From: Pelargonium cotyledonis
Taxonomy: Eukaryota > Streptophyta > Magnoliopsida > Geraniales > Geraniaceae
NCBI GenBank assembly: GCA_036897625.1
Contig: JAYMTA010000208.1
Coordinates: 1 to 34,929, forward strand
Length of the DNA: 34,929 bases
Direction: 5' to 3'
Shown: positions 24,301 through 34,769 of the stretch, in pieces
Layout: the number at the start of each line of letters is the position of its first letter
How positions within the stretch are numbered: the first letter of the stretch is position 1
The notes under the pieces: generated by a model
Told to the model about the DNA's origin: nothing
The model's database searches: none
The model's input: the letters and a program-made list of their open reading frames with translations, nothing else
Program-made: the position numbers and the translations under genes

Positions 24301-27300
24301 TTTTTTTTCTTTAAATTGTTGATGACAAGTGCAGTTAATCACTTTTCATTGTCGGTATTGTATTTTATTATACAGAGCAAGAACGAAACCTCTTCATTCA
24401 CAAATTTCTGGAGTGCTTGCAAATGGATCCATCTAGAACCTTACCCGGGTTTTCTTTTACTTCTGATGTCCGAAGAGCTGTCATAGTTTGCAGAAACCTG
24501 CGTAATTATCATTGACTCATTGTCTTATGTTGGTTGAGTGGATGCAAATTGTTTTCTGTTCTCTTGATCATATTGTTTGTGTAGGTTCGTTGCTGAGTCA
24601 CGCTGAATCTTTGATTCCGATATTCTTAAATGAGGAGGATGTGCAGCTGTTGAGGTGATTAATACCCCAATCACTTTCTTCCCATGGTTCTTTTACTTAC
24701 TAGTTAGTCACGGGTCATGACCCAAATTGCCAGCCCTACATACAATATGTACACACACTTGACCTATCAAAATTGTTGATCCATAAATACCTACAATCAG
24801 TTTCTATGTTGTTTTTATGATAATAACAATACAATAATTTTAGGCAAGTTTTGGTTATATTGCAAAGAGGTTAATGTGTTTTTCTGATGCATTTTTTATT
24901 ATCTTTCCTTGCAGGGTATTCTTGAACCAATTAGAGTCCCTGATCAATACCGCTGAATTTGAAGAAAATAGAGTTCATGTAAAACTTTTTATCCTCTATT
25001 GATATATTCAGTTTCCTTTTTGTCCTTACTAATATGTTGTTCGAGTATATCTAGGAAAGGAAGTTGGAGGGGTCGACACCTTGGGAGAAGTTTAAGAGGA
25101 CCAATCTCCAGGAAGAGCATCAGGTGAGTGGTGAAATTTTATTTTATTCCCAATCTGAATATTATATACGATTGCAAAACAAATGGAGAATTTACGTTAC
25201 CAAAATTTATTAGTGGCTAATTGGGTATAAAACATCGATTTAGGAGTTGTTGAGAAAACAGTTGGATCAATTTTGCTGTCCAATTGTACTTGGAAGTAAG
25301 TAGTGTGCATATAGTGAAACATAATTTAAATAGAACGTTAGGGCCTAGGGGTAGGCTATCCAAAACCGTAATGTAGAAGGTTAGGGGTAGGCTCCTATGA
25401 AACGGATTTTTTACTATACGAAACATGTAGCATCTTTTCCGTAAAATATTTCTTATAAAATTTAAGTAGACCAAACTAGATATAATACCTTACATGTAGG
25501 AGTATAACACATGGATCTTCTCATTTACTACTATTATTATTTGTTTAATAGAACCATATTGCAACCAGAACCCTAAATTTCATGTTTTGGAATGTTTGCT
25601 CTGCAAATGTGAATCACTACTTAAATAGCGATTTCTGATAACTATGTTTCGATTCCTACTAGGAGGCTCAAAGTATTGTTGGATGCTCGGTACTTGTACC
25701 AAAGAAAGAATTTTCAAATCTTAATATTAAAGGTAATAACATGAATGAGACCGTGGCCGAAAACTCTGCTTTCCAAGACGAGAACCAGTTTAATGCCAGA
25801 ACCCGACATATGGATCAAGGTGATGATACGAAAGGGCTGGATAAAGGTTTAATAGAGACGGACAAAGATGCTGTTGAAACAAGTGGATCGGATACAAGCT
25901 CCCCACAAGAAAAGAACTCCGTGGATCAAATGGACAATGGTGATTTCTCAAAATCAAGAGATCATGTCAAAGAAAGTGGATCCGAAAGACATCAAGAGGA
26001 TGATAAAATTGAACCAACTAACCGTGAAGAAACACAGCCAAGGAAACGCAAGCGAACCATAATGAATGATAACCAGGTTGCAATTATAGAGAGAGCCCTC
26101 GTGGATGAACCTGATATGCAGCGTAATGCAAATTCTATTCAATTATGGGCTGATAAATTAAGTAACCATGTACGTGAAAAGCCACTCATCATTTGTATAT
26201 ATATTGCGGATTTTATTATTTTAGTTATAAATGAGTCGTCTTTTCTCCTAATAAGCTCCTCCATTGTCTTTTCTAGGGTTCGGAGGTTACTTCTTCGCAG
26301 CTTAAAAATTGGTATGTTTTTTGCCCTACCCTTGTTTATAATGTTTATACTTTATAGTCTTGAAATGGAAAAAGAGCACGGTTTACCACTTTACCCCAAA
26401 AAAATTGGTTGATGAGAGTTATGGATTTGTGAAATGACGCTTTTGCCTTTCATTTCATTATAAATTTTGTATGAATGTCATGCAAATAAAAAAAGTTCAC
26501 AATTTTGTTTCATCATTTTCAGTTTGGGTAAATCTTGTGCTGATTTTATGCAACTTTTCGAGATGAACATTGAGTTATTGAAAAATCGCAGTTTTTGAAA
26601 TGTATAGGGGCTTTCTGTTAACACGGTTTTAAGGGCTATCAATGCTCCATTTGCTCTCTTTGTTTATGGTACTTGGAAAATGTCAAAAATATAGTTATGC
26701 ACGGTTTTTGTATTGAAGTTATGACACCATCAAGTGCTTTGTATACATTAAAATTCTGTCATGGACCTCGTGTTTTTATCTTCTATATCAACAGGCTGAA
26801 CAATAGAAAAGCGAGGCTAGCTCGCGCAGCTAAGGATGTTCGTGCACCAATGGAGATTGACAATGCGTTTCCCGACAGGCAAGGCGGGTCAATACTCGGC
26901 CCTCTATATGACTCGCCAGAGAGTCCCGGAGAAGAATTCTATGCCCCGCCAAATAGAAGAGGCACAAGAAGTGCATCTAAAACCGATAACCCAGAAAGCT
27001 CGGGTATTCCCATGGTAGATTATGCTGACGACCCTCCAGAACTGGAGCCGGGTCAGAATGTTACGCTTGTAGACGAAAATGGAACTGAGATTGGGAAGGG
27101 GAAGGTTTATCAAGTGCGAGGTAAATGGGACGAAAAGAGCTTGGAGGAGTCGTGGACATGCGTGGTGGATATCAACGAGCTCAAGGTGGATAGATCGGCG
27201 AAACTTATGTACCCGTCTGAAGCGACAGGAAGCTCATTCGAAGAAGCTGAAACGAAGCTTGGAGTGATGAGAGTATTGTGGGATCTGCGAAGAATCGTCG

Positions 27301-27326
27301 AATCGGATCCCGATGAATCTCACTGA
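20592..27326 (+). CDS. NDX: NODULIN HOMEOBOX protein (NDX)
   Basis: Plant-specific nuclear regulator. Arabidopsis NDX binds single-stranded DNA in the R-loop at FLC and represses COOLAIR. Exons: 20592-20633, 20877-21002, 21086-21244, 21499-21582, 21662-21790, 22044-22259, 22728-22859, 22978-23073, 23600-23761, 23992-24283, 24376-24501, 24585-24654, 24915-24978, 25055-25123, 25663-26169, 26277-26311, 26795-27326. They give 946 aa in one frame. Residues 1 to about 580 are the long helical NDX-specific region. A charged Ser/Asp/Glu-rich linker follows. An atypical homeodomain spans about 716-777, starting RKRKRT and ending WLNNRKARLAR; Trp770, Asn773 and Arg775-equivalent positions fit helix 3. 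The conserved C-terminal NDX-B region starts near Gly856 (GQNVTLVDENG). ATG is the first after the leader acceptor. It appears intact. Confidence 0.93.
21270..21297. repeat. (CT)n microsatellite in NDX intron 3
   Basis: A pure CT run of about 28 bp, 25 bp after the splice donor. Confidence 0.9.
22337..22520. mobile_element. Fragment related to the PP1-intron MITE
   Basis: NDX intron 6 contains AAATGAGAATCAAGAATCG and then AATGGGAATGAGATTCC. This closely resembles AATGAGAATCAAGAATGGGA in the inverted-repeat element at 30578-30893. Ends are unclear, so only a shared family is suggested. Confidence 0.4.
23133..23450. mobile_element. MITE with TAGGRYWGTGCA ends in NDX intron 8
   Basis: The left end is TAGGATAGTGCATCGGTCC. 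The right end, reverse-complemented, is TAGGGCTGTGCAAAAAAACT followed by GGTCTGGAGC. Inside are many CCAGACC/GGTCTGG motifs, with ACCAGACCAGTCTGGT as a near-perfect palindrome. The flanking 8-mers (TGAGTGAG and AGCGAGAG) agree at 5 of 8 positions, a possible old hAT-type target duplication. Length is 318 bp, with no coding capacity. Confidence 0.6.
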
Positions 27327-27520
27327 TGCCTGAACGGCTTGCGTCTAGGGTTCTTTGTTACTTGTGAAACTGTAAAAGATCAAAAGATGGGTATAGTTTC
27401 TCAACAATTTGGTGGTAGTTCTTAGACACAGATCAAAATTCAAAATCAGGATCAGTTTGTCTGTATTTAGTTTCTTTTTGAATTGCAATTCTAAATCCTG
27501 TGTTTTTTTGGAGGGTACAA

Positions 27521-27526
27521 AATAAA
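27521..27526 (+). terminator. Poly(A) signal of NDX
   Basis: AATAAA lies 195 bp after the NDX stop codon. Confidence 0.5.
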
Positions 27527-28585
27527 AGAGATCATGGGTTCATTTCATGATGTTTCAGTATTGTGTACATTTGTGAATGTGCTCTGTTGTTAGGGTTCAG
27601 CTCGACTCATACTTTTTAACGCAGATCAAGCTCGAATGGATACACAAGAGGATGCAAGATGGATCCCGACTGAATGAACTTTACACATTATAGTTTATTC
27701 ACGTTATAAACACATATCAATTCAAGTATACGGTGTATGAGTAATAGTACAAAAGATAGACCACAGTGTATTAGTTTATGCGTCTCTTTCGACTTGATCA
27801 AATTGACACATTAGGATGTGTTGTCGTTTTCTCCACAAGTTAGGGTTTTTGTATTGAAAATGTTCCAAGTACGGTTAATTGGAGATGGAGGCTCTCCGGC
27901 CCTTGGGGAGGGAGTTGGAAGTTTGAGACTTTGCTCTTGAGGTTGAGGTTCCTACAACCTACACAAGGATATCACACTGTTAACAATGTTAACGGGAGCG
28001 AGAGATAATTTTAGGATTTATAGTCAAAAGTAGCATGTTTTTGAGTGATTAGTGGTTGGTGATGTGAGTTCTGCTTCGAAACTCATTCAAATGTGAGAGC
28101 TCTAGCCTTTCGGGTGCTAGAAGAGTTTCAGATTTATAGTAAACGACCCCAACCCATGATCGGAAGAAGCAATTTAAACCATCCCGACTTTCTATCGAAT
28201 TGAATTCTAGATAAAAAAATCAACTCGCATATTGTAAAAACTAACTTAAACCTGACCTAAAACTCGAATTGAATACAGGTTAAATATTTTCAACTCGGAT
28301 AAACTTTTGAAAACAAATCAAACCCGACTTAAAACTCTAATAGACATTAAGACATCTAATAGAGGATCGATTCTTGCCCTCTCCCTTCAAAAATATATCA
28401 TATACGAAACCTAATATATTTTCTCGAGAAAATAAATTTCATAAGAGACCCAGCAAAGACGAGTCTCCACTCCTCCGAAGAGACCCAAGAAAAAGTTCCC
28501 AACTCCCAATTTTGTACAGTTCTCTGATAAACTAGGGCTCAGCCACTATCGCAGCCTCTTGGAGGAGGACGATCCCAATCATCGA
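27527..28585. other. NDX-PP1 intergenic region and PP1 leader
   Basis: No gene is visible. Region 28140-28335 repeats short ACCCGACTTAAAACTC-like words, probably a decayed dispersed repeat. The PP1 leader likely starts near 28500. The E2F-like site seen before SCC3, NDX and H2A.X is absent here. Confidence 0.45.
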
Positions 28586-31132
28586 ATGGCGTCGCAAAGT
28601 CAGGGAGCAATGGACCCGGTGGTGCTCGATGACGTCATCCGGCGGCTCACGGAGGTCCGGTTGGCCAGGCCCGGCAAGCAGGTTCAGCTGTCGGAGGCGG
28701 AGATCAAGCAGCTCTGTGTCGCGTCCAGAGAAATTTTCCTCCAGCAACCCAATTTGCTCGAGCTTGAAGCTCCCATCAAGATTTGCGGTATGCCCATTAT
28801 TCAATTTGCTTTCTGTGATAATGGGTTTGTGTCAGAAATCAAAATTGATCTGAGTTGATTGTTCGAAGATTTGTGTGTTTCAAGTTCTGTAGTAAGTTGA
28901 TTGAAATTTTACTGTGGTGTGAACAAAGTTGCTAGGTCATATTTCATGAGTAGAGTAGTGCTGCTGTTTTTCTGGAATGCTACATTTTTTTTAGAAAAAC
29001 ACTCTTTAGAGAGAGAGAGAGAGAGCTGGCAATTTTGGCTAACATATCAATGTCTGTGTCGTGTTAGAGGTCAAATAGGTGTTGCATGGGTAAAAACAAA
29101 CATGACAGGTTTGATAATCGTGTTCAAATATCAAACAGTGAAATGATACATTTAATAATCATTTATGCGTGTCAGCGCTAACATATTATATTTAGTTTAT
29201 TTGTGTAGTCGTGCTGTGCGTGTTTTACAGGCCAAGCACGGCATGATTATAAAAGTCCCGTCCAAACACGCATAAGTCGTGTTCATGTCGGGTGGGTCAA
29301 GTGTCGCTTTCCAAATTGTCAGCTAAAGTGAGTATGTGTGCACATTACCCTAAGCAATCAAAATATGTTACCTCATTAATTATCACTTAAACCCACCGCC
29401 AAATGAATTTGTGCTGGAAGGTGTTATATGTTGCATAGATACGGATAGGTGATACGACCCGGGTACAAGAAATATAAATATAAGGACCAGCTTATACGTG
29501 CATTACATTTACATCTGTGGTAGGTTGCTAGCATTCCTCTTGTTGAGGATCATATGCACATTTTCATTGTAGCACTATTCTAGCTCAACTCATGGCTTCT
29601 CAATAAGTGTGACAGAGTCAAGTTCTGTTTATTGTAAAGATCTTAGTGTTCTTCAAGTAAGCATCTTGAAGAATTCGGTAACCTGGAGTATTAAAGATCT
29701 TAGTGTTCTTCAAGGTGCTAATAGTTTTTTTACCAGTTATTGTGTCTTCAAGGGGTGATACAGGGTAATGGTTGTTGTGAGTAAGTGAATCTATGCTAAA
29801 ATAACAATGCCTCATATATATGAAGTAAGCTCTCACGGTTCAGCTTATGACTGAGCTTTCAAATAATGGAAGACTGGAAATTTTATCCGGTTATCGTTTT
29901 GGACTTGTTTGTCTAATTGATGTACTTCCCTTGAGTTAACTTGTTCTGACCTCGTAAACATTCTTTTCTGGTTTTAGGCGATATTCACGGGCAATACAGT
30001 GATTTGTTAAGGCTTTTTGAATATGGGGGTTTTCCTCCAAATGCAAACTATCTATTTCTCGGGGACTATGTGGATCGCGGCAAGCAGAGTCTGGAAACAA
30101 TATGCCTCTTGCTGTCCTACAAGATTAAATACCCCGAGAACTTCTTTCTCCTACGAGGAAACCACGAATGTGCTTCTATTAATCGCATATACGGATTCTA
30201 TGATGAGTGCAAGAGGCGGTTCAATGTCCGACTTTGGAAAGCCTTCACGGAATGTTTCAACTGTCTTCCCGTGGCAGCTCTTGTAGATGACAAAATATTG
30301 TGCATGCATGGCGGTCTTTCTCCTGAACTGACAAACTTGGATCAAATCAGAAGCTTACCTCGTCCAACTGCCATTCCTGACACTGGTTTGTTATGTGATT
30401 TGCTCTGGTCGGATCCCGGTAGAGATGTCAAGGGATGGGGGATGAATGACAGAGGAGTTTCACACACCTTTGGCCCTGATAAGGTCTCGGAATTCTTAAC
30501 AAAGCATGATTTGGATCTTGTCTGTCGCGCTCATCAGGTAATTGACTCCACTCTTCTTCTTCTTCTTCTTCCTCTTAGGTAGCATTTGGATAAATAAAAA
30601 AAATTGGAATGAGAATGAGAATCAAGAATGGGAATGATTATTTTCAGGCTCAAAAAGTGTTAATCCAGATATCAAAAATGAGAATCTTGTTCTTGTTCTT
30701 GTTCCCGTTCCGCTCTTGATTCTCATTTGTAAACAAAAATTGTAATCCGAACTCTACCTTGGGAATGAGAATAAACAATGGGAACAAAAGTTATTTCCAT
30801 AACCAAAAAGCCTGAATCCAAACATGAAGAATGAGAATCTCGTTACCATTATCATTTCTATTTCTATGCCAAAACTGTAATCCAAATGCCATCTTGTTAC
30901 TTAATCTAACACTTCCGAATCTTCAATTACTGTTTTGGTCTAGGTCGTGGAGGACGGATATGAATTCTTCGCCGATAGGCAACTTGTTACTATATTTTCG
31001 GCTCCTAACTACTGTGGCGAATTCGACAATGCTGGTGCAATGATGAGTGTTGATCAAAACCTTATGTGCTCCTTTCAGATTCTCAAGCCAGCAGAGAAGA
31101 AAGCCAAGTACATGATGTCGACACAAATGTAA
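28586..31132 (+). CDS. Ser/Thr protein phosphatase PP1 catalytic subunit (TOPP)
   Basis: Metal-dependent phosphatase that dephosphorylates Ser and Thr on many plant proteins; its target is set by regulatory subunits. Exons: 28586-28787, 29978-30537 and 30944-31132, giving 316 aa. The metal and phosphate motifs are all present: GDIHGQ (68-73), GDYVDRG (96-102), RGNHE (127-131), CMHGGLSP, and RAHQ at the end of exon 2. Exon 3 carries [14 protein letters not shown] (273-286), with Cys278 at the position that binds microcystin in animal PP1. The short C-terminus lacks the animal TPPR tail, as usual in plants. ATG 28586 begins [11 protein letters not shown]; the frame upstream reaches only a TTG. 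Which TOPP paralogue this is cannot be decided. Confidence 0.95.
29008..29026. repeat. (GA)n microsatellite in PP1 intron 1
   Basis: A short GA dinucleotide run in the 1.2-kb first intron. Confidence 0.85.
29100..29300. repeat. Decayed dispersed repeat in PP1 intron 1
   Basis: Words such as AATCGTGTTCAAATA, CGTGTCAGC, GTCGTGTTCATGTCGGGT and GCATGATTATAAA resemble a common plant repeat type rich in CGTGTCGTGTTCGTG. Assignment is by memory, and the ends are not defined. Confidence 0.3.
29636..29714. repeat. 22-bp direct repeat in PP1 intron 1
   Basis: The 22-bp word opening AAAGATCTTAGTGTTCTTC occurs identically at 29636-29657 and 29693-29714. Confidence 0.9.
30578..30893. mobile_element. Inverted-repeat MITE(s) in PP1 intron 2
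   Basis: The left end is GGTAGCATTTGGAT. The right end, reverse-complemented, is GATGGCATTTGGAT (12 of 14 identical). A second inner end at 30745-30758 reverse-complements to GGTAGAGTTCGGAT (11 of 14), so two related copies may be nested or joined. The interior is rich in GAATGAGAATGAGAATC and its complement. Most of the 406-bp intron is this element. Splice sites are intact. Confidence 0.6.
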
Positions 31133-31697
31133 TGGTACTAGCAATTATATTAGCTCCTTGTCTTAGTATTCAAGAAGAGAATTAGGTAAATAGTGTTTTG
31201 CTTATGTTACTTTCAATGCATTTGATGGTTTTGATGTATGTGTATATGGTATTGGATTCACTTGTTTGTGTCTCTCCTCTATAAGATTGTTACTGAGATG
31301 TGATTTTTTTTTTTCCATGATTCAATGCTTAAAATAGGCAGATGGCTCTTATGGGATGAACTTCAATATTAATGTATTTTTTTGGTGTATTTAGATTTGG
31401 CAATTTGGTTTTTTCGGGTTTGGGTTGGTAAGACCTAAGTCACCTAACACTAGCAAAATAAACTTACAAATGTTCAGATCAAGTTGTGGGTGCCTGCGGA
31501 TAATTGCTAAAATAGGTACATTATTTCACTTGTTCATTTCTTCTCTTCACGAAAATGTGCAATCCAGCCTATTTTGAAAACGGGTTGCGACGGGCAAAGT
31601 TACACAAATCCACATCTAGTTAAAGTCTTTACCATTCACACCCAATAAGACCCAACCCAAAATCTAAAACTCAAGGACAGCTATCAAGTATTACCTA
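31133..31697. other. PP1 3' flank
   Basis: It holds the PP1 3'UTR; no canonical AATAAA is seen close to the stop. No coding frame has recognisable motifs. Confidence 0.4.
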
Positions 31698-31912
31698 CTC
31701 CCTCCGCCTCAAAATAAAAGCGACATTTATTTTGTATTAAAGTTTCTAATTGAGTATCCTCATTACTTTTTAAGGATATGTATCATTTGACAAAATCGGT
31801 GCATATCAAGCATTTCATGCCATACATGATTCCAAAATTTCAACTTTTCACATTGTTTGAGCTACAAATCTTAGCTACCACACTCATTAGAAACATTCAT
31901 TTTGGGACCAAC
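31698..31912. mobile_element. Stowaway-like MITE between PP1 and H2A.X
   Basis: The left end is TA followed by CTCCCTCCGCCTCAAAATAA and AAGCGACA, an almost canonical Stowaway terminus. The right arm, reverse-complemented, reads TTGGTCCCAAAATGAATGTT, matching the inner part of the same terminus. The outermost right bases and the second TA are lost, so the right boundary is approximate. Confidence 0.55.
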
Positions 31913-32283
31913 AACCTCAAACCTCAAGTCTTCAATGAAAAAGTGGAACTCTTTTAAGGCATAATGAGAAGCATATTGCCAAGACATGTATGTATTAATA
32001 GTCCTCACATCAACCAACAATTCCACTCTATATCAATCAACAATCACTGAAGAGACCCAATAGAAAACAGTGAGCAATAGATTAAAAAAAAATCTCATAA
32101 AACCAAATATCACTGCATTAATACTATGAAATAGATACATCATGAGTTGTTGTGGCTGAGTCAAAAAATTATTACTTATAGTTCAAGCCAAAACCAAAAA
32201 TTCCCATGAAACATCCAAAGGATTTGCATGCCAAGCTGTTTACAAAACTGGACCACACATATTATGAAACTATAGACTAAGGC
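31913..32283. other. H2A.X 3' flank
   Basis: Between the MITE and the H2A.X stop (minus strand). It should include the H2A.X 3'UTR. No other feature is seen. Confidence 0.4.
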
Positions 32284-33369
32284 CTAAAACTCTTGGGATG
32301 CAGACCCAATTTCACCCTTTCCCTTCCCAACCTTCTTTGGTAAGAGATTTTGGTGGATATTCGGCAAAACACCTCCATTTGCAATGGTGACAGTTCCAAG
32401 AAGCTTGCTCAGCTCTTCGTCGTTCCTCACAGCAAGCTGAATGTGTCGTGGAACAATACGGTTTTTCTTGTTGTCCCTTGCGGCATTACCAGCAAGCTCC
32501 AGAACCTGATTATTGAGCAACATGTAATGTTCATTAGATTGAGAAATAAACTAGTTATCAATTTGTAAGTTCCAATCCAAAGAAATCAATTTATAAACTC
32601 ATGGAACCTAATCATGCAAGTAAATTAACAATTCCAAATCCACACAAAGAATACAAACCTTCCTACATAAATGGTAAAACACTTGTAAGAAATGAAATTA
32701 ATGCTCAATTTTGATGAAACCTAGCCTACATCAAAACTATAGGGTATGAATCCTAACCCAATAGGTTGATAAACCTAGATACCATAAACCAAATGCAATT
32801 CTTTATAATTGCATGAACTTAATCCCCAAATTTTCCTAAACCCTAAACAATATTTTCTTAGAAATGTAAGAGAATACAAAGGATCAGAAACAAACCAATA
32901 CAACCATCGTAATAGAACATAAAACACCAATATGAAACAAAAAGTCATAAAATTAATCCACAAATATTCCCGAACCTTGGCACAATAATTTCCAGAATAA
33001 CAAACATAATACGAAGGAACAAAACCAGACAAACACAACATAATACCAAACAGCGATGAAATTAATCCCCATATTATCCCAAACCCTAGCCCACATTTTC
33101 CCAATAAAAAAAAAAAACCATGCAAACCATTAACGATCAACACCAAACCCGACTCAAATCACGAAACCTACCTCGGCAGCGAGGTACTCGAGGACTGCGG
33201 AGAGGTAGACCGGAGCACCGGCACCGACGCGCTCGGCGTATTTTCCAGCTTTAAGGAAACGAGCGATACGGCCAACGGGAAATTGAAGACCGGCCTTGTG
33301 AGATCTGGAGACGGATTTGGAGGACTTGGGCTTGCCTCTACCACCCTTGGTTGTCCCTGTAGAGCTCAT
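32284..33369 (-). CDS. Histone H2A.X (C-terminal SQEF)
   Basis: Core histone variant placed in nucleosomes throughout chromatin. The Ser of the SQEF tail is phosphorylated by ATM/ATR at DNA double-strand breaks. Minus-strand exons: 33369-33172 (66 codons) and 32505-32284 (73 codons plus stop), giving 139 aa. The intron has donor GTAGGT and acceptor ATCAG. The histone fold is complete: [20 protein letters not shown], the acidic-patch region [20 protein letters not shown] and [20 protein letters not shown]. The tail ends GSASQEF, with Ser136 as the phospho-site. This motif separates it from canonical H2A, H2A.W and H2A.Z. Its sequence is close to Arabidopsis HTA3/HTA5. Its start ATG follows a compact promoter with TATA, CCAAT and E2F-like motifs. 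Confidence 0.96.
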
Positions 33370-33492
33370 CGCGATCGGTGTATAGAAAAAGTAATCGAAT
33401 TTGAAACCCTAGAAATCTGAGCAATTTGGGGATTTTTGTTCCTGGTGCTCGCTGAGAATGATTGTTGGATGGAGATAGAGAGGAACGGAGAT

Positions 33493-33500
33493 ATTATATA
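33493..33500 (-). promoter_or_regulatory. TATA box of H2A.X
   Basis: The minus strand reads TATATAAT about 125 bp before the ATG, placing the start near 33465. Confidence 0.6.
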
Positions 33501-33531
33501 GGTGTACGAGTGGGGTACGTGGAGGGTTCTC

Positions 33532-33536
33532 ATTGG
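33532..33536 (-). promoter_or_regulatory. CCAAT box of H2A.X
   Basis: GACCAATGAG on the minus strand, about 32 bp upstream of the TATA box. CCAAT boxes are common in histone promoters. Confidence 0.45.
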
Positions 33537-33658
33537 TCAGGAGCAGTCGGTGCGGATTGCCAGCGTGGCAGAGAATCTGCGGAGTGATGTGGCATGTGAT
33601 TTGTTCAAAGTTTGAAACGCGAATACTATGTTTTTGCGCTCCATTTTATCGCAGAAAC

Positions 33659-33666
33659 GCGCCAAA
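33659..33666 (-). promoter_or_regulatory. E2F-like site of H2A.X
   Basis: The minus strand reads TTTGGCGC, a full match to TTTSSCGC, within TTTTTGGCGCG. It lies about 160 bp upstream of the TATA box. E2F control would explain S-phase expression of this histone gene. Confidence 0.55.
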
Positions 33667-34152
33667 AACATATACAAGAAACGACACCGTTTTACATATA
33701 ACTCGTGACCTTTTTTCTTTTCTTTTCTTTTTTTTTGCAATTTGGTAGAATGTCACGAGGTACCTTTTACAACAACTAACTCGCTAATGTCGAACTGTGG
33801 AGCACGTCATGTGGAACCATACACTGCTTGCAATATTGATTGAAGTTTAAGTCACATACTCGCTCAAATGAATTGTGTTCCGACTCCACGTTTTCAATAT
33901 GATTGTGATCGTCTATCTAAACATCTATTGAAGTGTGTCGTCAGTTGAATACACACAATGTATGGACCCAACTCCTGCATCACGCACGCCCATTGAATAT
34001 GAAGATATAAAATAAAATCGTCTACCGATAGAACCAATTGGCGCATTCATGTATGGTAGTTTGTGTGATCGACCTATTTCCGCCACAAACATTTAAAGAC
34101 ATAACTTCGATTATCCAAATAAAGAGCATCGTAATCATGGCATCATCACGAC

Positions 34153-34210
34153 AATGTCACCATCATCTAACAATGATCGATAATGTCACCATCATCTAAC
34201 AATGATCGAT
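34153..34210. repeat. Exact 29-bp tandem repeat, two copies
   Basis: Copies 34153-34181 and 34182-34210 are identical and start AATGTCACCATCATCTAACA. Confidence 0.95.
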
Positions 34211-34624
34211 AACAACATCATCAATCACTAACAATACATATACATCACTTAATTATATGAAAAAAAATTTACTATCCTCTTGTATAAATTTTTACTATCA
34301 CACCCACTGTGAATTCCAATACATTATCACTACTTATAAACTTTACATGCGTGTTTTTTTTATCTTAATTTTCAATTATCAAAATTTGACGTTTTCAATC
34401 AATATACATAAGAATTCAATCATCGAAATAAACAATTTCTTCTCCAATTTTTGTCTTAGATTTAATAAATAAATGAATAAAACAAGGACAAAGAAGAAAA
34501 TAGACCCCACAATCCACAAGGACTTTTTTAGAAAAGGAAAATAAAAGAACATAAATTTGGGAAATGGAATAATTGAATAAAAATGGGGTCAAAATTATGG
34601 ATTTCACAATCTCTCAACTGTTGT

Positions 34625-34648
34625 AATTATTATTATTATTATTATTAA
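34625..34648. repeat. (ATT)n microsatellite
   Basis: About seven to eight ATT units in a row. Confidence 0.9.
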
Positions 34649-34769
34649 ATGTCTATGGGTCCCACCACTTGAGAAATTAGAGAAAAAATAGAAAACATGT
34701 GGGTCCCACAAGAGAGAAAAAATTGAAGAAGTTGATCCGTGAATGAATAGTAGATAGGTGAAATTCCTC

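Larger units (their letters stand above)
33750..34739. other. Right intergenic region
   Basis: No gene is visible. It includes a 29-bp tandem repeat (34153-34210), an (ATT)n run near 34625-34648 and two GGGTCCCAC words (34658 and 34702), the second within the palindrome GTGGGTCCCAC. Confidence 0.45.

Noticed and set aside
26673-26794. Upstream part of the open frame before the last NDX exon
   Set aside because: This is intron. The homeodomain needs the splice to 26795 to make WLNNRKAR.
28559-28585. Earlier PP1 start
   Set aside because: The frame starts at TTG; the first in-frame ATG is 28586 and gives a normal PP1 N-terminus.
32775-33146. 123-codon open frame on the minus strand
   Set aside because: It lies wholly in the H2A.X intron and has a composition typical of AT-rich intron sequence.
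33533-33748. Open frames on both strands in the H2A.X promoter
   Set aside because: They are short, without domains, and overlap the CCAAT and E2F-like promoter motifs.
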